Source: Bacillus vallismortis (GTDB taxonomy: Bacteria; Bacillota; Bacilli; Bacillales; Bacillaceae). Taken from it: DNA of 64,000 nt. Numbering within the stretch: position 1 is the stretch's first letter; each line of letters opens with the position of its first letter. Positions 17,031 through 26,291 of this stretch are shown piece after piece. The position numbers and the translations under genes are program-made. The stretch covers positions 3,400,137-3,464,136 of the forward strand of contig NZ_CP160797.1 in the NCBI RefSeq assembly GCF_040784915.1. Direction: 5' to 3'. The notes beneath the pieces are model-generated. The model made no database searches, was not told where the DNA came from, and was given only the letters and a program-made list of their open reading frames with translations.

Positions 17031-18299
17031 TTACAGATGAACACTTGCTTCCCTTTCTTTGACCAGGTCGGCCTGTTCTGCTTTGGCCAGCTTTGTAAAA
17101 AGCAAAATGCCGATACCCGCGATAATTTCAACAACCCCTCCAACAGCGATTACAGGTCCTGAACCAAAGGCGTTTGCAGCATACCCGCAAATGACAGCTC
17201 CGGCAGGTATGGAAATATTTGAGATCATATGTATAACGGCGTAGACCTGCGGCTGATCCTCACTATCCACAGATGTCTGGATAATCGTGTACTCAGGAAC
17301 ATTTACAGCACTGACTGCGGCGCCAAAGGTAAACGCAGCGAGAAAGACGAGCGGCAAAAAGGTATTCATCCCGGTAATAAAGAAAGCAAATCCTTCAATA
17401 ATGCCGGCAGTTACGAATAGCAGACCGTACCTGTTTACTTTGACTTTCGCCAGCACAAATCCCAATAAAAACGCGCCTGCGGCGGTAGTGGCCTTTAAAA
17501 GCGAGTAAACGATCGGCTGACCGTTTAAATCTTCCGCAACGTAAACGGCTGAGAGCGCTTCCCAAGGGGCAGCCGCGAAATTCATAAAGATACAGTAAAT
17601 GGCGAGCGGATATAAAATCTGATGTTTTCTGACGAGTGTAAACCCGCGTTTCAGCCTGCCCATATATGTGCCTCTCTGCGTAACGGCAGCAGACTCTGAT
17701 TGAGATTCAACCGCAGTGTATTTAATGAAAAGGACGAGAAAGCCAGAAACCAAATAGAGAACAAGTGCGATAAGCATTGTATAAGAAGGGCTGATAAATG
17801 TAAGAAAAGCGCCGCATAACGTAACAGCACCGAGCCGGACAATTTGAGCCGAGGACTGCAGCACAGCGTTTGCTTTTTGAATGCCCTGTTCATTTACAAT
17901 TTGGGGAATTAAAGCTATGGAGGCGGGATTGTAGGCAGCCCCTGTAGCAGAATGCACAATCATAAGCGACATGACAAACCACAGCGGAGAAAAGCCCGCA
18001 AAATGACAAAGAGGAATAATCAAGACAACCACTGCCCTAGTCAGGTCTGAAAAGTACATCCAAAATTTCAGCGTGTTCTGCTTCATGAAAGGGCCCGTCA
18101 CAGGCGCCAGCACAGCTTCCGGCAAAAAAGTGACAGCAATCAATAATGCAGTGCCGATCGCGCCTTTGCCGTCATAAATTAAAAACCATAATATCGAATT
18201 AAATGCGAACATATCGCCGGATATCTTGACTATTCTTGAGAAAAAAAGATAATTAAAATTTCTCTTCCAGATGCTATCACTTTCAATTAAATTCACCAT
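17031..18299 (-). CDS. yvqJ: MFS transporter YvqJ
   Basis: A 422-residue major facilitator superfamily protein with about 12 hydrophobic segments and a short polar loop in the middle (about 195-215, SQSESAAVTQRG). It most resembles the MFS_3 / macrolide-efflux-like group of 12-helix exporters. The substrate is not known. Single gene with its own terminator. It begins ATG GTG AAT with GTAGGGGG upstream. Confidence 0.83.
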   Translation of the reverse strand: MVNLIESDSIWKRNFNYLFFSRIVKISGDMFAFNSILWFLIYDGKGAIGTALLIAVTFLPEAVLAPVTGPFMKQNTLKFWMYFSDLTRAVVVLIIPLCHFAGFSPLWFVMSLMIVHSATGAAYNPASIALIPQIVNEQGIQKANAVLQSSAQIVRLGAVTLCGAFLTFISPSYTMLIALVLYLVSGFLVLFIKYTAVESQSESAAVTQRGTYMGRLKRGFTLVRKHQILYPLAIYCIFMNFAAAPWEALSAVYVAEDLNGQPIVYSLLKATTAAGAFLLGFVLAKVKVNRYGLLFVTAGIIEGFAFFITGMNTFLPLVFLAAFTFGAAVSAVNVPEYTIIQTSVDSEDQPQVYAVIHMISNISIPAGAVICGYAANAFGSGPVIAVGGVVEIIAGIGILLFTKLAKAEQADLVKEREASVHL

Positions 18300-18426
18300 C
18301 TATCAGAGCCCCCTACTGCCTATTTTTTACATCTATTTGTTTCAATATCTCACTTTTCCATTTTTCAGTCAATAATTCATAAGGTTCATTTTTTGTCGTA
18401 AAATGGGTAATTGACAGAATGAAAAA

Positions 18427-18462
18427 CAAAAAAGCCGGCATGTATGGAAACACGCCGGCTTT
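18427..18462 (-). terminator. Terminator of the B12 uptake operon
   Basis: AAAGCCGGC / GCCGGCTTT stem followed on the minus strand by TTTTTTG, just after the btuR stop codon. Confidence 0.85.
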
Positions 18463-18474
18463 CGTTTTCTCTTT

Positions 18475-19056
18475 TTATGATTCGCTGCTGTTTCGGTCCC
18501 GAAATACAATAGCACTTCTTTCATATTCTACATCGGCAATGCCGCTTCTCACATTCACTACACGGGCGGCGGCAAAGAAATAATCGGACAGCCGATTCAG
18601 ATAACGCAGCACTGTTTCATGAATCTGCTCTGATTTCATCAGTGATACCACTCGGCGTTCCGCCCGCCTTGTAATGGTGCGCGCCGCATGGAGAAGCGAA
18701 GCGCCCTTCGATCCGCCCGGAAGAATAAATTTCTTCAATTCTGGCGCTTCTGCTGTATAGGCATCAATGCGCGTTTCTAAAAAGGAAACGGATTCTTCAT
18801 TTAGTGTATAGTCTTTTCTTTTTGTGACGATTGCCAAATCGCCTCCGCAGTCAAACAGCTCATGCTGGATGGTGAGCAGCTCGGCTGTCATATCTTCAAA
18901 GCCGGGCTGCCCGGAAAGCTCTGCCAAAGCAAGCCCAACAAAGCTGTTCAGTTCGTCAATCGTGCCGTAGCTTTCGACGCGAAGGCTGTCCTTGTCCGTT
19001 CTGCCTCCAACTAGGCTCGTTTGTCCTTTATCGCCTGTTTTTGTATATAGTTTCAT
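18475..19056 (-). CDS. btuR: ATP:cob(I)alamin adenosyltransferase, PduO type
   Basis: A 193-residue enzyme (YvqK) that converts imported corrinoid to adenosylcobalamin. Family motifs: N-terminal YTKTGDKGQTSLVGG (ATP site), a central LPGGSKGASLLH, the RAERRV helix and LNRLSDYFF. The ATG at 19056 follows AAAGGAGAC; an in-frame ATG at 19086 has no good site. It is the last gene of the riboswitch-controlled operon with the BtuFCD-type transporter, so uptake and activation are co-regulated. Confidence 0.93.
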   Translation of the reverse strand: MKLYTKTGDKGQTSLVGGRTDKDSLRVESYGTIDELNSFVGLALAELSGQPGFEDMTAELLTIQHELFDCGGDLAIVTKRKDYTLNEESVSFLETRIDAYTAEAPELKKFILPGGSKGASLLHAARTITRRAERRVVSLMKSEQIHETVLRYLNRLSDYFFAAARVVNVRSGIADVEYERSAIVFRDRNSSES

Positions 19057-19078
19057 GCAATATGTCTCCTTTACAGAC

Positions 19079-20410
19079 TTATTCAAACAGCTCTGCCGCT
19101 TCTTTTACACATTCAGCTGTTCCGATCTGTATCAATTGGTCGAGCCGCTTATCTATGTTTTCAGATTGACGAGCTTGTGTCGCAGCGATGAGAATATCCC
19201 CCTCTGCCCGTCTGTCCCCTAACACTTTCACCCGTTCTGCTTCGGCAGCCATAAGAGCTTTGACAAAGAATTGATCTGCCGCATAGCCGTTGATCAAAAT
19301 CCATATCGAAAAGCCGGACATGACGCATATCGTAATGGAAAGTTCTCCATCTTCATACGTTCGATACACGAAACGGCCAAGCCTTCCCGAAGAAGCCATC
19401 GCACAAGTTTCCGCCAGCTGAAAACCGTTTTCTGCTAGGTAGGCCGTAAGCCCTTCTATAGGGTCTGTCTGAACCGGCAGCAGTTTATGGATCAGCGTCC
19501 TGCTCCATGAAAACCCTGCACCGACAGGCGCGGAAGACAGGGTACGAAGCGGAATTTCTGTCTGCAGAAAAATGTCATCGCACCCCGCTTGGAGCAAAGC
19601 TTCAAATGGGATAGGTTTATGCTTCACGCTGTTTTGTTCAGGCTGAATCGCAATCATCGGTTTAGATGAGCTGTGATGGACCAATGTGGTGACATCTGTA
19701 TTGTACACGGCCTTTATGTGATGTTCTGTGACAGCATATTCCGGTTTTTGCTTAGGTATGGCTGTACCGTTTTTCATAAACAAGAGCTCATCACAGTACA
19801 GGCTCGCGGTGTTCAGATCATGAAAAACGCTGACAGCCGCCAATCCATTTTCTCTTGTCAGGCGTTTGATGAGATCAAGCAGGTCTTTTTGGTAAGCCAG
19901 GTCGAGAAAATTTGTCGGCTCGTCCAGAAATAAAATGCGCGGCTGCTGCGCCAAAGCTTGGGCCAAATACACCCGCTGCTGTTCCCCTCCGCTTAGTTCT
20001 CGGATCGATTTTTGCGCAAAAGCGGCCACTCCTGTTTGCTCCATTGCTTCCTGTACAATGGCTTCATCCTTGTCAGTCTGCTGTCTGAACAGCCCTGTTT
20101 GAAATGGATATCTGCCGAAGGCTACAGTTTCTTTGACGGTAAAGGTAAAGGCTTGATCCGTTTTTTGCGGCAGGACGGCCATCATTTGCGCTAGTTCCTT
20201 CGGTTTATAGTCAGCCAGCGGTTTGCCAGCCAGATAAACGCTGCCCTCCTTGGCCCGCAGCGTACCTGTCAGCAAGTTCAAAAGCGTGGTTTTTCCGCTT
20301 CCATTAGGGCCGAGAATACCGAGAAATTCACCCTTCTCCACTGTTAAGCTGACATTGTCGATCAGCCGGGTGTCTCCATATCCCCCCGACAGCCCTTCTG
20401 CTTTTATCAT
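19079..20410 (-). CDS. btuD: Vitamin B12 ABC transporter ATPase fused to a CbiZ-like domain
   Basis: A 443-residue YvrA. Residues 1-240 are an ABC ATPase of the BtuD/FhuC type: Walker A GPNGSGKTT, Q-loop LPQKTDQ, signature LSGGEQQRV, Walker B ILFLDEP. Residues about 255-443 resemble adenosylcobinamide amidohydrolase (CbiZ), starting at RTLSSAPVGAGFSW. This second part looks degenerate: the usual glycine/asparagine loop and GTGTD-like stretch are not evident around ICVMSGFSIWILING and AEGDILIAATQ. It overlaps btuC by 4 bp. ATPase role is secure; amidohydrolase activity is uncertain. Confidence 0.88.
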   Translation of the reverse strand: MIKAEGLSGGYGDTRLIDNVSLTVEKGEFLGILGPNGSGKTTLLNLLTGTLRAKEGSVYLAGKPLADYKPKELAQMMAVLPQKTDQAFTFTVKETVAFGRYPFQTGLFRQQTDKDEAIVQEAMEQTGVAAFAQKSIRELSGGEQQRVYLAQALAQQPRILFLDEPTNFLDLAYQKDLLDLIKRLTRENGLAAVSVFHDLNTASLYCDELLFMKNGTAIPKQKPEYAVTEHHIKAVYNTDVTTLVHHSSSKPMIAIQPEQNSVKHKPIPFEALLQAGCDDIFLQTEIPLRTLSSAPVGAGFSWSRTLIHKLLPVQTDPIEGLTAYLAENGFQLAETCAMASSGRLGRFVYRTYEDGELSITICVMSGFSIWILINGYAADQFFVKALMAAEAERVKVLGDRRAEGDILIAATQARQSENIDKRLDQLIQIGTAECVKEAAELFE

Positions 20411-21468
20411 AAGCTCCTCCCCCCGCGGTGCTGCCGAATTAAAATAAGGGCGAAAACAGGCGCCCCCGCCAAGGACGTAATGATTCCAATCGGCAGTTCA
20501 ACCGGCTCGATGATCGTTCTGGAAAGCAGGTCGCCCAAAACGAGAAAACCTGCTCCGAGCAAGGCGGACAGCGGCAGTAAATGCCGATGGTCCGTGCCCC
20601 ACAAAAGCCTTGTGATATGCGGAATGACAAGACCGACAAAGCCGATCGTGCCGGATACAGCCACAGCGCTTCCCGTCAAAAATGAGCCCGCTATTAAAAT
20701 CAACATTTTCCTCCGCTGAACGCTGACCCCGAGAAGCTTTGCTTTGTCTTCTCCATATGTCATCACATTCAGCTCTCTTCCGTTAATGATCAGTAAAATG
20801 GTTCCCAAAAGAAAAAACGGGAGGAACAGAACAACATAGCCCCAGCCTCTCATCGAGACGCTGCCTAGCAGCCAATGCACAATCGGCAGCAGGTTGTCTC
20901 CTGTCAGGGCAATGATAAGAGAAATAAACGCGCCTAAAAATGAGTTGATGATGACACCGGTCAAAATGAGGGTGGAGACAGACATCGAAGCATGAACAAG
21001 GCGGCTGAAGGAAAGAACCGCCGCAATCGTGGCAAGTGCCGCGGCCACACTCACAACCGGGAGTGTAAACCCTCCGATGACAGGAAGCTGCAGGCCGAAG
21101 AACAGGGTCACAACCGCTCCGACTGAAGCGCCGGATGAAACACCGAGCGTGTAGGGATCAGCAAGCGGATTTTTCAATAGCCCCTGAAAAGCAGCCCCCG
21201 CGATAGAAAGAGCCGCCCCCACAAGGGCGGCCAGCACAACTCTCGGCAGTCTGATATTCATCATAATATTTGTGTACATCGGGTCATCAGGGCCGATAGA
21301 GCCGCCGAAGCCTTCATGCCAGAAGACACGAAGGATAGCGGGAATAGGAATTTGCAGGCTGCCGCAAGAAATTCCCAAGATGATGCTCACGGCTAAAAAT
21401 GAAAAACCGATGACATATGCGGCAAAACGATTATTCCTTAAACGTATCCGGATAAATGCTTTCCGCAA
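20407..21468 (-). CDS. btuC: Vitamin B12 ABC transporter permease
   Basis: A 353-residue FecCD/BtuC-family permease (YvrB) with about ten membrane helices. Family motif GAALSIAGAAFQGLLKNPLADP is followed by the coupling-helix region and GFVGLVIPHITRLLWG. It pairs with the ATPase encoded downstream (4-bp ATGA overlap) and the binding lipoprotein upstream (38-bp overlap). The riboswitch at the head of the operon points to corrinoid rather than siderophore transport. Confidence 0.92.
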   Translation of the reverse strand: MRKAFIRIRLRNNRFAAYVIGFSFLAVSIILGISCGSLQIPIPAILRVFWHEGFGGSIGPDDPMYTNIMMNIRLPRVVLAALVGAALSIAGAAFQGLLKNPLADPYTLGVSSGASVGAVVTLFFGLQLPVIGGFTLPVVSVAAALATIAAVLSFSRLVHASMSVSTLILTGVIINSFLGAFISLIIALTGDNLLPIVHWLLGSVSMRGWGYVVLFLPFFLLGTILLIINGRELNVMTYGEDKAKLLGVSVQRRKMLILIAGSFLTGSAVAVSGTIGFVGLVIPHITRLLWGTDHRHLLPLSALLGAGFLVLGDLLSRTIIEPVELPIGIITSLAGAPVFALILIRQHRGGRSL

Positions 21469-22378
21469 GTTCTTCGACCCCTTCGATCAGACGGGGACCG
21501 GAACGTGTCACGAGATCAGGATCCACATCATACACGCGATGATGTTTCACAGCATTGATTTCGCTCCAGCCAGCGCGTTTTTCCACTGCTTTCGCTTTCA
21601 CTCCGTCTGTTGTAACGATAGCATCAGGATTGAGTTTTACGATCGCCTCGTCTGTCATTTGCACCCAGCCTGTTTGGTCCGCTGCTGCGTTTTTAGCATG
21701 GATGACATTGAGCATTTCATTCATAAACGTGTCTTTTCCGGTTGTGTAAATGTCGGGAGCAGGAGAAACCTCGATAAATACGCTTTTCTCCTCGTCTTTT
21801 GAAATGGTTTTCGCTTTTTCTTGAATATCCTGCAAATCTGATTTCATGCTTTTCACGAGCTGGTCAGCTTTTTTCTCTGTCCCGGCAGCTTCTCCGATCA
21901 TTTCAATTGATTTGTAGACCTCGGAAAATGATTGCGCATCATTGACAGTCAGCACGGTTATGCCCGCGTCCTTCAGCTGTTTAATGGCATCCGCTGACGC
22001 TGACATGGAAGACTCATGGGCAAGAACGAGATCTGGCTTTAGAGAAATGACTTTCTCAACGTTCACATTCATATCTCCGACCTTCTCAACCTTTTTGACT
22101 TCCTTTGGATATGTATCGTTTGTGGTGACACCGACCACTTTTTCACCAAGACCGAGAGCGTATGTGATTTCTGTGTTGCTCGGCATTAATGAAACAATCG
22201 TTTCCGGCTCCTTTTTGATGGTCACATCTTGCTTTGACGCATCATCAATGGTGACAGGAAACGCTTCCGTCTTTTGTTTTGCCTTGGAATCCTTCTGATC
22301 TGCCGTATTGCCGCAGCCTGCTATCATAACGGCAGCCAGCAGAAGCGCAGTCCATATTCCGGCTAGTTTTTTCATCAT
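21431..22378 (-). CDS. btuF: Vitamin B12 binding lipoprotein
   Basis: About 315 residues (YvrC). Signal peptide with lipobox MIAGC (Cys at about 20), then a class III periplasmic binding fold (PBP2 of the TroA/BtuF type): PETIVSLMPSNTEITYALGLG, a long helix backbone and a C-terminal RLIEGVEELAESIYP. Start is one of two adjacent ATGs (22378 or 22375) behind AGGAGGAAAG. It captures corrinoids outside the membrane for BtuCD. The leader contains a cobalamin riboswitch. Confidence 0.92.
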   Translation of the reverse strand: MMKKLAGIWTALLLAAVMIAGCGNTADQKDSKAKQKTEAFPVTIDDASKQDVTIKKEPETIVSLMPSNTEITYALGLGEKVVGVTTNDTYPKEVKKVEKVGDMNVNVEKVISLKPDLVLAHESSMSASADAIKQLKDAGITVLTVNDAQSFSEVYKSIEMIGEAAGTEKKADQLVKSMKSDLQDIQEKAKTISKDEEKSVFIEVSPAPDIYTTGKDTFMNEMLNVIHAKNAAADQTGWVQMTDEAIVKLNPDAIVTTDGVKAKAVEKRAGWSEINAVKHHRVYDVDPDLVTRSGPRLIEGVEELAESIYPDTFKE

Positions 22379-22397
22379 CTTTCCTCCTAAGTGAACT

Positions 22398-22615
22398 AAA
22401 AAAAGCATCTCTACGATGGTAAAGATGCTGTAAACAACACAAAAAAGCCTATTGTTTACACATCATCTGTCCTCGCAGATTTCGTGCTGATCAAACAGGC
22501 AGGTATCCTGGCTCTTGGCGCTATGGCCAATTACAGTGGCGGGACCGCACCGGCTTTTACCGGTTTCCCTATTAAGCCGGCTGTTGTTCACGGACCGGCA
22601 CCTATTTGACATTCG
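22398..22615 (-). ncRNA. Cobalamin riboswitch with attenuator, leader of the btu operon
   Basis: On the minus strand the region contains the B12 box GCCACTG (22534-22540) preceded by AAGCCGGTGCGGTCCC, and the conserved AGCGCCAAGAGCCAGGATAC segment. The aptamer spans about 22480-22612. Downstream, GCATCT / AGATGC plus TTTTTT (22398-22429) forms a terminator. The competing antiterminator pairs TGTAAACAA with TTGTTTACA (22424-22465) and includes the terminator's 5' arm. Adenosylcobalamin should therefore shut off btuF-btuC-btuD-btuR. A -10 box (TATAAT on the minus strand) is at 22634-22639. The rest of the 394-bp gap before yvrD holds the yvrD promoter region (a TATACT box near 22738) and nothing else I recognise. 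Confidence 0.93.
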
Positions 22616-22772
22616 TATCCTTTTTTCGGAGTAATTATACTATATGACTGATAGGCTTGTATATGTGTCCTGAATGACTTTTCCCCGCTATGTGTATGGG
22701 AGCAAAATCCTCGTAAACACTAAATTTGTTCTTGTATACTTTATACCATCATCAATGAAAAGGAATGATCTT

Positions 22773-23564
22773 ATGGATTTACAGCTAAAAGACAAACTTG
22801 TCATCATCACCGGCTCGACTTCCGGCATCGGGAAAGCCGCGGCAAAAAGCTTTCTGCAAGAGGGTGCGGCAGTCATTGTCAACGGACGCAAACAGGAGAC
22901 TGTCAATCGCACGGTTGAAGAGCTTTCTGGCTACGGAACGGTGCATGGCGCGGCTGCTGATTTGTCAAAAACAGATGAAGCAGCGGCTTTTATTGAAAAA
23001 GTAAATGAAATCGGTGATGTCGATATCCTTGTCAACAACCTTGGTTTCTTCGAGGTAAAAGACTTTGCGGATGTGACAGATGAAGAGTGGAATCAATATT
23101 TTGAAGTGAACGTGATGAGCGCGGTTCGGACAAGCCGCCACTTCCTTCCAAAAATGCTTGCCAAAAACAGCGGCCGCATTTTAAATATCGCAAGTGAAGC
23201 AGGCATCAAACCGCTTCCAACGATGATTCCGTACTCAATGACAAAAACGGCGCTGATCAGCCTTTCAAGAGGAATGGCTGAAATGACCAAAGGCACGAAT
23301 GTGACGGTCAACTCAGTGCTTCCGGGACCTACTTGGACAGAGGGCGTAGCATCCTACATGGAGGGCGCCGCACAGGCAGCCGGCCAGGATACAGATACAT
23401 TCATCAAAGACTATTTCAAAGTCAATGAGCCGACTTCTCTTATTCAGCGATACGCGACAGCAGAAGAAGTCGCCAACACGATCGTATTTCTTGCATCTGG
23501 CGCCGCATCCGCCATTAACGGTACGGCACAGCGTGTAGAAGGCGGCATTATCCGTTCTCTCTAA
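22773..23564 (+). CDS. yvrD: Short-chain dehydrogenase/reductase YvrD
   Basis: A 263-residue SDR: TGSTSGIG nucleotide motif near residue 12, NNLG, catalytic Ser and YSMTK. The start is the ATG at 22773 with AAAGGAATG upstream; a longer in-frame ORF from 22674 begins with residues atypical for SDRs. Substrate unknown. Its terminator is shared with yvrE. Confidence 0.9.
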   Translation: MDLQLKDKLVIITGSTSGIGKAAAKSFLQEGAAVIVNGRKQETVNRTVEELSGYGTVHGAAADLSKTDEAAAFIEKVNEIGDVDILVNNLGFFEVKDFADVTDEEWNQYFEVNVMSAVRTSRHFLPKMLAKNSGRILNIASEAGIKPLPTMIPYSMTKTALISLSRGMAEMTKGTNVTVNSVLPGPTWTEGVASYMEGAAQAAGQDTDTFIKDYFKVNEPTSLIQRYATAEEVANTIVFLASGAASAINGTAQRVEGGIIRSL

Positions 23565-23570
23565 TATGCA

Positions 23571-23602
23571 AAAAACGCATCCATGTTTCGGATGCGTTTT
23601 TT
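23571..23602. terminator. Bidirectional terminator between yvrD and yvrE
   Basis: Stem AAAACGCATCC / GGATGCGTTTT with a short loop and T-run, between converging genes. Confidence 0.9.
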
Positions 23603-24480
23603 TATACGTCTCCAGCGAATGGAACGGACTGGTATCCGCCTGTTTCCAGTTTTGCTGAAAACAGTCCTCCCGCGTGAGGCTGCTCGTATCTTTCTGTTTC
23701 TGTCATTTGTTCCGTTGCCGTTGTGATGTAAAGGGTTTTTAAGTCTCTGCCGCCGAACGCGCAGCACGTGACATATTTAGCCGGAACGGTGATTGAACCG
23801 ATTTCTTTCTTCTGAAACGGGTCAATGTGAACAACGCGGCTGCCGCCAAACAGCGCCACCCACAGCATGCCGTTTTGGTCGATTGTCATGCCGTCCGGCA
23901 ATCCTTCTGATTGATCAAAACGATAGACAGGTTCTGGATTCGAGACATTTCCGCTTTCAGGATCAAACCTGTAGCGAACAATTTCCTGAGTCGGCGTGTC
24001 GATGTAATACATTAAATTCCGCTCGCGGTCCCAATCCAAACCGTTCGAGGTGGAGACTTGATCTTTGATTTTGACGAGACTGCCGTCTTGATCCAAACGG
24101 TATAGCGAGGCCCGTTTTTGTTCGCCTTCCATGCTCGTCGTCCCCGCCCAAAGCCTTCCGCACGGATCACATTTCGCGTCATTAAAACGCAGGCTCTCAT
24201 CCATATCGTTCGGCTGTTTGATCTTTTCCAAGCTGTCATCCTGAAGATGATACAGGTAAAATCCATCTTTCATCGTCATCATCAGTTCATCCTTGGAATA
24301 TTTCGCAAGCGCCGTCACAAAGGACTTGAATTTGATCGACCGGTTGATTTTTTCTTCAGAGTCGAAGATGTGGAGCTCGCTCCCTAAGATATCAACCCAA
24401 TATAAACGGCCGTTTTCTTCATCCCATAGCGGGCCTTCACCAATGACTGCCCGAGTGTCCGCTTCCAATACTGCATCCAT
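23602..24480 (-). CDS. yvrE: SMP-30/gluconolactonase-family protein YvrE
   Basis: A 292-residue six-bladed beta-propeller of the SMP-30/gluconolactonase/LRE family. Typical metal-binding and active-site segments are present: IGEGPLWDEENGRLYWVDI near residues 13-31, FNDAKCDPCGRLWAGT and TSNGLDWD, then LPDGMTIDQNGMLWVA. It probably hydrolyses sugar lactones with a divalent metal. The physiological substrate cannot be told from sequence. Confidence 0.88.
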   Translation of the reverse strand: MDAVLEADTRAVIGEGPLWDEENGRLYWVDILGSELHIFDSEEKINRSIKFKSFVTALAKYSKDELMMTMKDGFYLYHLQDDSLEKIKQPNDMDESLRFNDAKCDPCGRLWAGTTSMEGEQKRASLYRLDQDGSLVKIKDQVSTSNGLDWDRERNLMYYIDTPTQEIVRYRFDPESGNVSNPEPVYRFDQSEGLPDGMTIDQNGMLWVALFGGSRVVHIDPFQKKEIGSITVPAKYVTCCAFGGRDLKTLYITTATEQMTETERYEQPHAGGLFSAKLETGGYQSVPFAGDV

Positions 24481-24548
24481 GTGTTACACCTCTTTAGCTT
24501 AAGACTATATATTGTTATTCCCGTCAAAGAGGCGGCCAAACCACATGT

Positions 24549-26291
24549 TTATTGCTTTTTAAAAAGGATGGTAATGACCGTTCCAATGTTCATTCTGCTG
24601 TTCACGTGAATCGTCCCGTGATGCAGATGGACAAGCTCCTTGGCAATGGCGAGTCCGAGGCCCGTTCCGGCAGATGAATCTTTTGTGTTCGTCCCTCTGT
24701 AGTAACGGTTAAACAAATGGGTGATCGTTTCTTCATCCATTCCCTTCCCGTTGTCCTTAACCTTCAACGAAATATGATTTTTAGTTCGTTCCAGAATGAC
24801 CTGAATCTCTGTTCCTTTGTCGTTGTGTTTCACCGCATTTCCAAGGAGGTTTTCTAATATACGCCTGAACCACCCTTCATCAAGCGCAAATTCAATATGC
24901 TCTTCTTTAGATACAAAGGAGATATCATACCCTTCAGAAAACGGATTTTTCTTAAAATCCTCAATAACGTTTTTAAAAAACGGGATCAGGCTTGTCAGAT
25001 TTCTCTCAATTGGAAGGGCATCATTTTTCAGCCGATACGTTAAATTTAAGTCTTCAATCAGCTTGGACATGTATTCAGATTTTTCCCTGACAACCTGCCC
25101 CATTTCTTTCACTTCCTCCGGCGACCAATCATACTGCTTAGACTCAAGCATCATGCTGTAGCCGTAAATGCTGCTGAGCGGTGTTTTTAAATCGTGCGAC
25201 AAACCGGCAATCCATTCTTCCCTTGTCGCCTGGATTTTTTCTCTATTTCTCTTATCCCGTCTCAGCGTTTCAGTCAGCTGATCCATGGATTCAAAAATCT
25301 CACCGAAGAAGCGATACGGCTGTTTGATTTTCCCCTTTTTGTTTTTGCTGACAGGAAGGCCGCTCCGGTTTTTCGGTTCCTCGAGCTTCCCTTTTGATAG
25401 GTTGACCAGCCATTTAATCGTGTGAAAAATCGGCAGCCCGAATCGGAACATATACCAAACTGTCATCCAAATGATATACAGGAACAGAACACCCATGATC
25501 AGAAACATCGCCTTTAGAACAACCTTCAGAAATGATTTGTTAAACTCCTGATCGGTGACGTAGACAGGGTTCGGCACCGTAGCGACCATCCATCTGTCTT
25601 GATCAAGGATCTTAACGGAAATTTCCCGCTTATAGTTCCAAGGTTTGGAGCTGTATTTGAGCAGCTCCAGCTGGTTCATCGTTTTTCTTTCACTTTTTGT
25701 GCTGTTGACGCTGTCAAGGATGTTTCCATTGCTGTCTAATAGGTAAATGGAGCCTTTTTCCTTTTTAATATAGTCGATGGTACTCGGCTTATAATGTGCT
25801 GGAACGTCTATTTTTTGTTCACGTTTTCCAATGGAAGCCAGCAGCTGTTCGCTCTTTAATTTCCAGCCTGATAACAAAAGGTATGACTTGTCTTCAATAT
25901 TGATGGCCCAATAATTCACCTTATACTGATTAAGCTTTTTGGTTTTATAAATAGATAGAAGCTCTTTTTTGGTATGGGTGTTTGGCACGTCTTTAGGCAC
26001 ACTGTAGGAATAAGCGGTTTTCCCTTTGGAATCAATGATTTGCATCCATCCGTCCTGTTTATCGACAGATTTCTTCAGAAAATTATCCACTTCCCATGCC
26101 CCGTCTTCGTTTACATCGAGATATGCCTCAAGTGTGTCGGTCGTTGCCTTCGTCAGCCCTGAATTGGATTCCGCATCGCTAAAGCGCGAATCTAAATAGA
26201 AAAACGATGCAACCAGCATAACCGTGAGCAGCAGGATCACAATCAGCATCTGCCCGAAAAAATGAAACAAAAATTTCCATCTCAACCTCAT
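24549..26291 (-). CDS. yvrG: Sensor histidine kinase YvrG
   Basis: A 580-residue membrane kinase. N-terminal transmembrane helix (about 11-33), large extracellular domain, second transmembrane helix (about 237-260), a linker with basic NKKGKIKQP, HisKA box AGLSHDLKTPLSSIYGYS and HATPase with NLLGNAVKH, GKGMDEE and GTGLGLAIAKELV. It pairs with YvrHb (4-bp overlap). In 168 this system is linked to cell-wall homeostasis and to expression of the neighbouring sigO region. Confidence 0.92.
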   Translation of the reverse strand: MRLRWKFLFHFFGQMLIVILLLTVMLVASFFYLDSRFSDAESNSGLTKATTDTLEAYLDVNEDGAWEVDNFLKKSVDKQDGWMQIIDSKGKTAYSYSVPKDVPNTHTKKELLSIYKTKKLNQYKVNYWAINIEDKSYLLLSGWKLKSEQLLASIGKREQKIDVPAHYKPSTIDYIKKEKGSIYLLDSNGNILDSVNSTKSERKTMNQLELLKYSSKPWNYKREISVKILDQDRWMVATVPNPVYVTDQEFNKSFLKVVLKAMFLIMGVLFLYIIWMTVWYMFRFGLPIFHTIKWLVNLSKGKLEEPKNRSGLPVSKNKKGKIKQPYRFFGEIFESMDQLTETLRRDKRNREKIQATREEWIAGLSHDLKTPLSSIYGYSMMLESKQYDWSPEEVKEMGQVVREKSEYMSKLIEDLNLTYRLKNDALPIERNLTSLIPFFKNVIEDFKKNPFSEGYDISFVSKEEHIEFALDEGWFRRILENLLGNAVKHNDKGTEIQVILERTKNHISLKVKDNGKGMDEETITHLFNRYYRGTNTKDSSAGTGLGLAIAKELVHLHHGTIHVNSRMNIGTVITILFKKQ

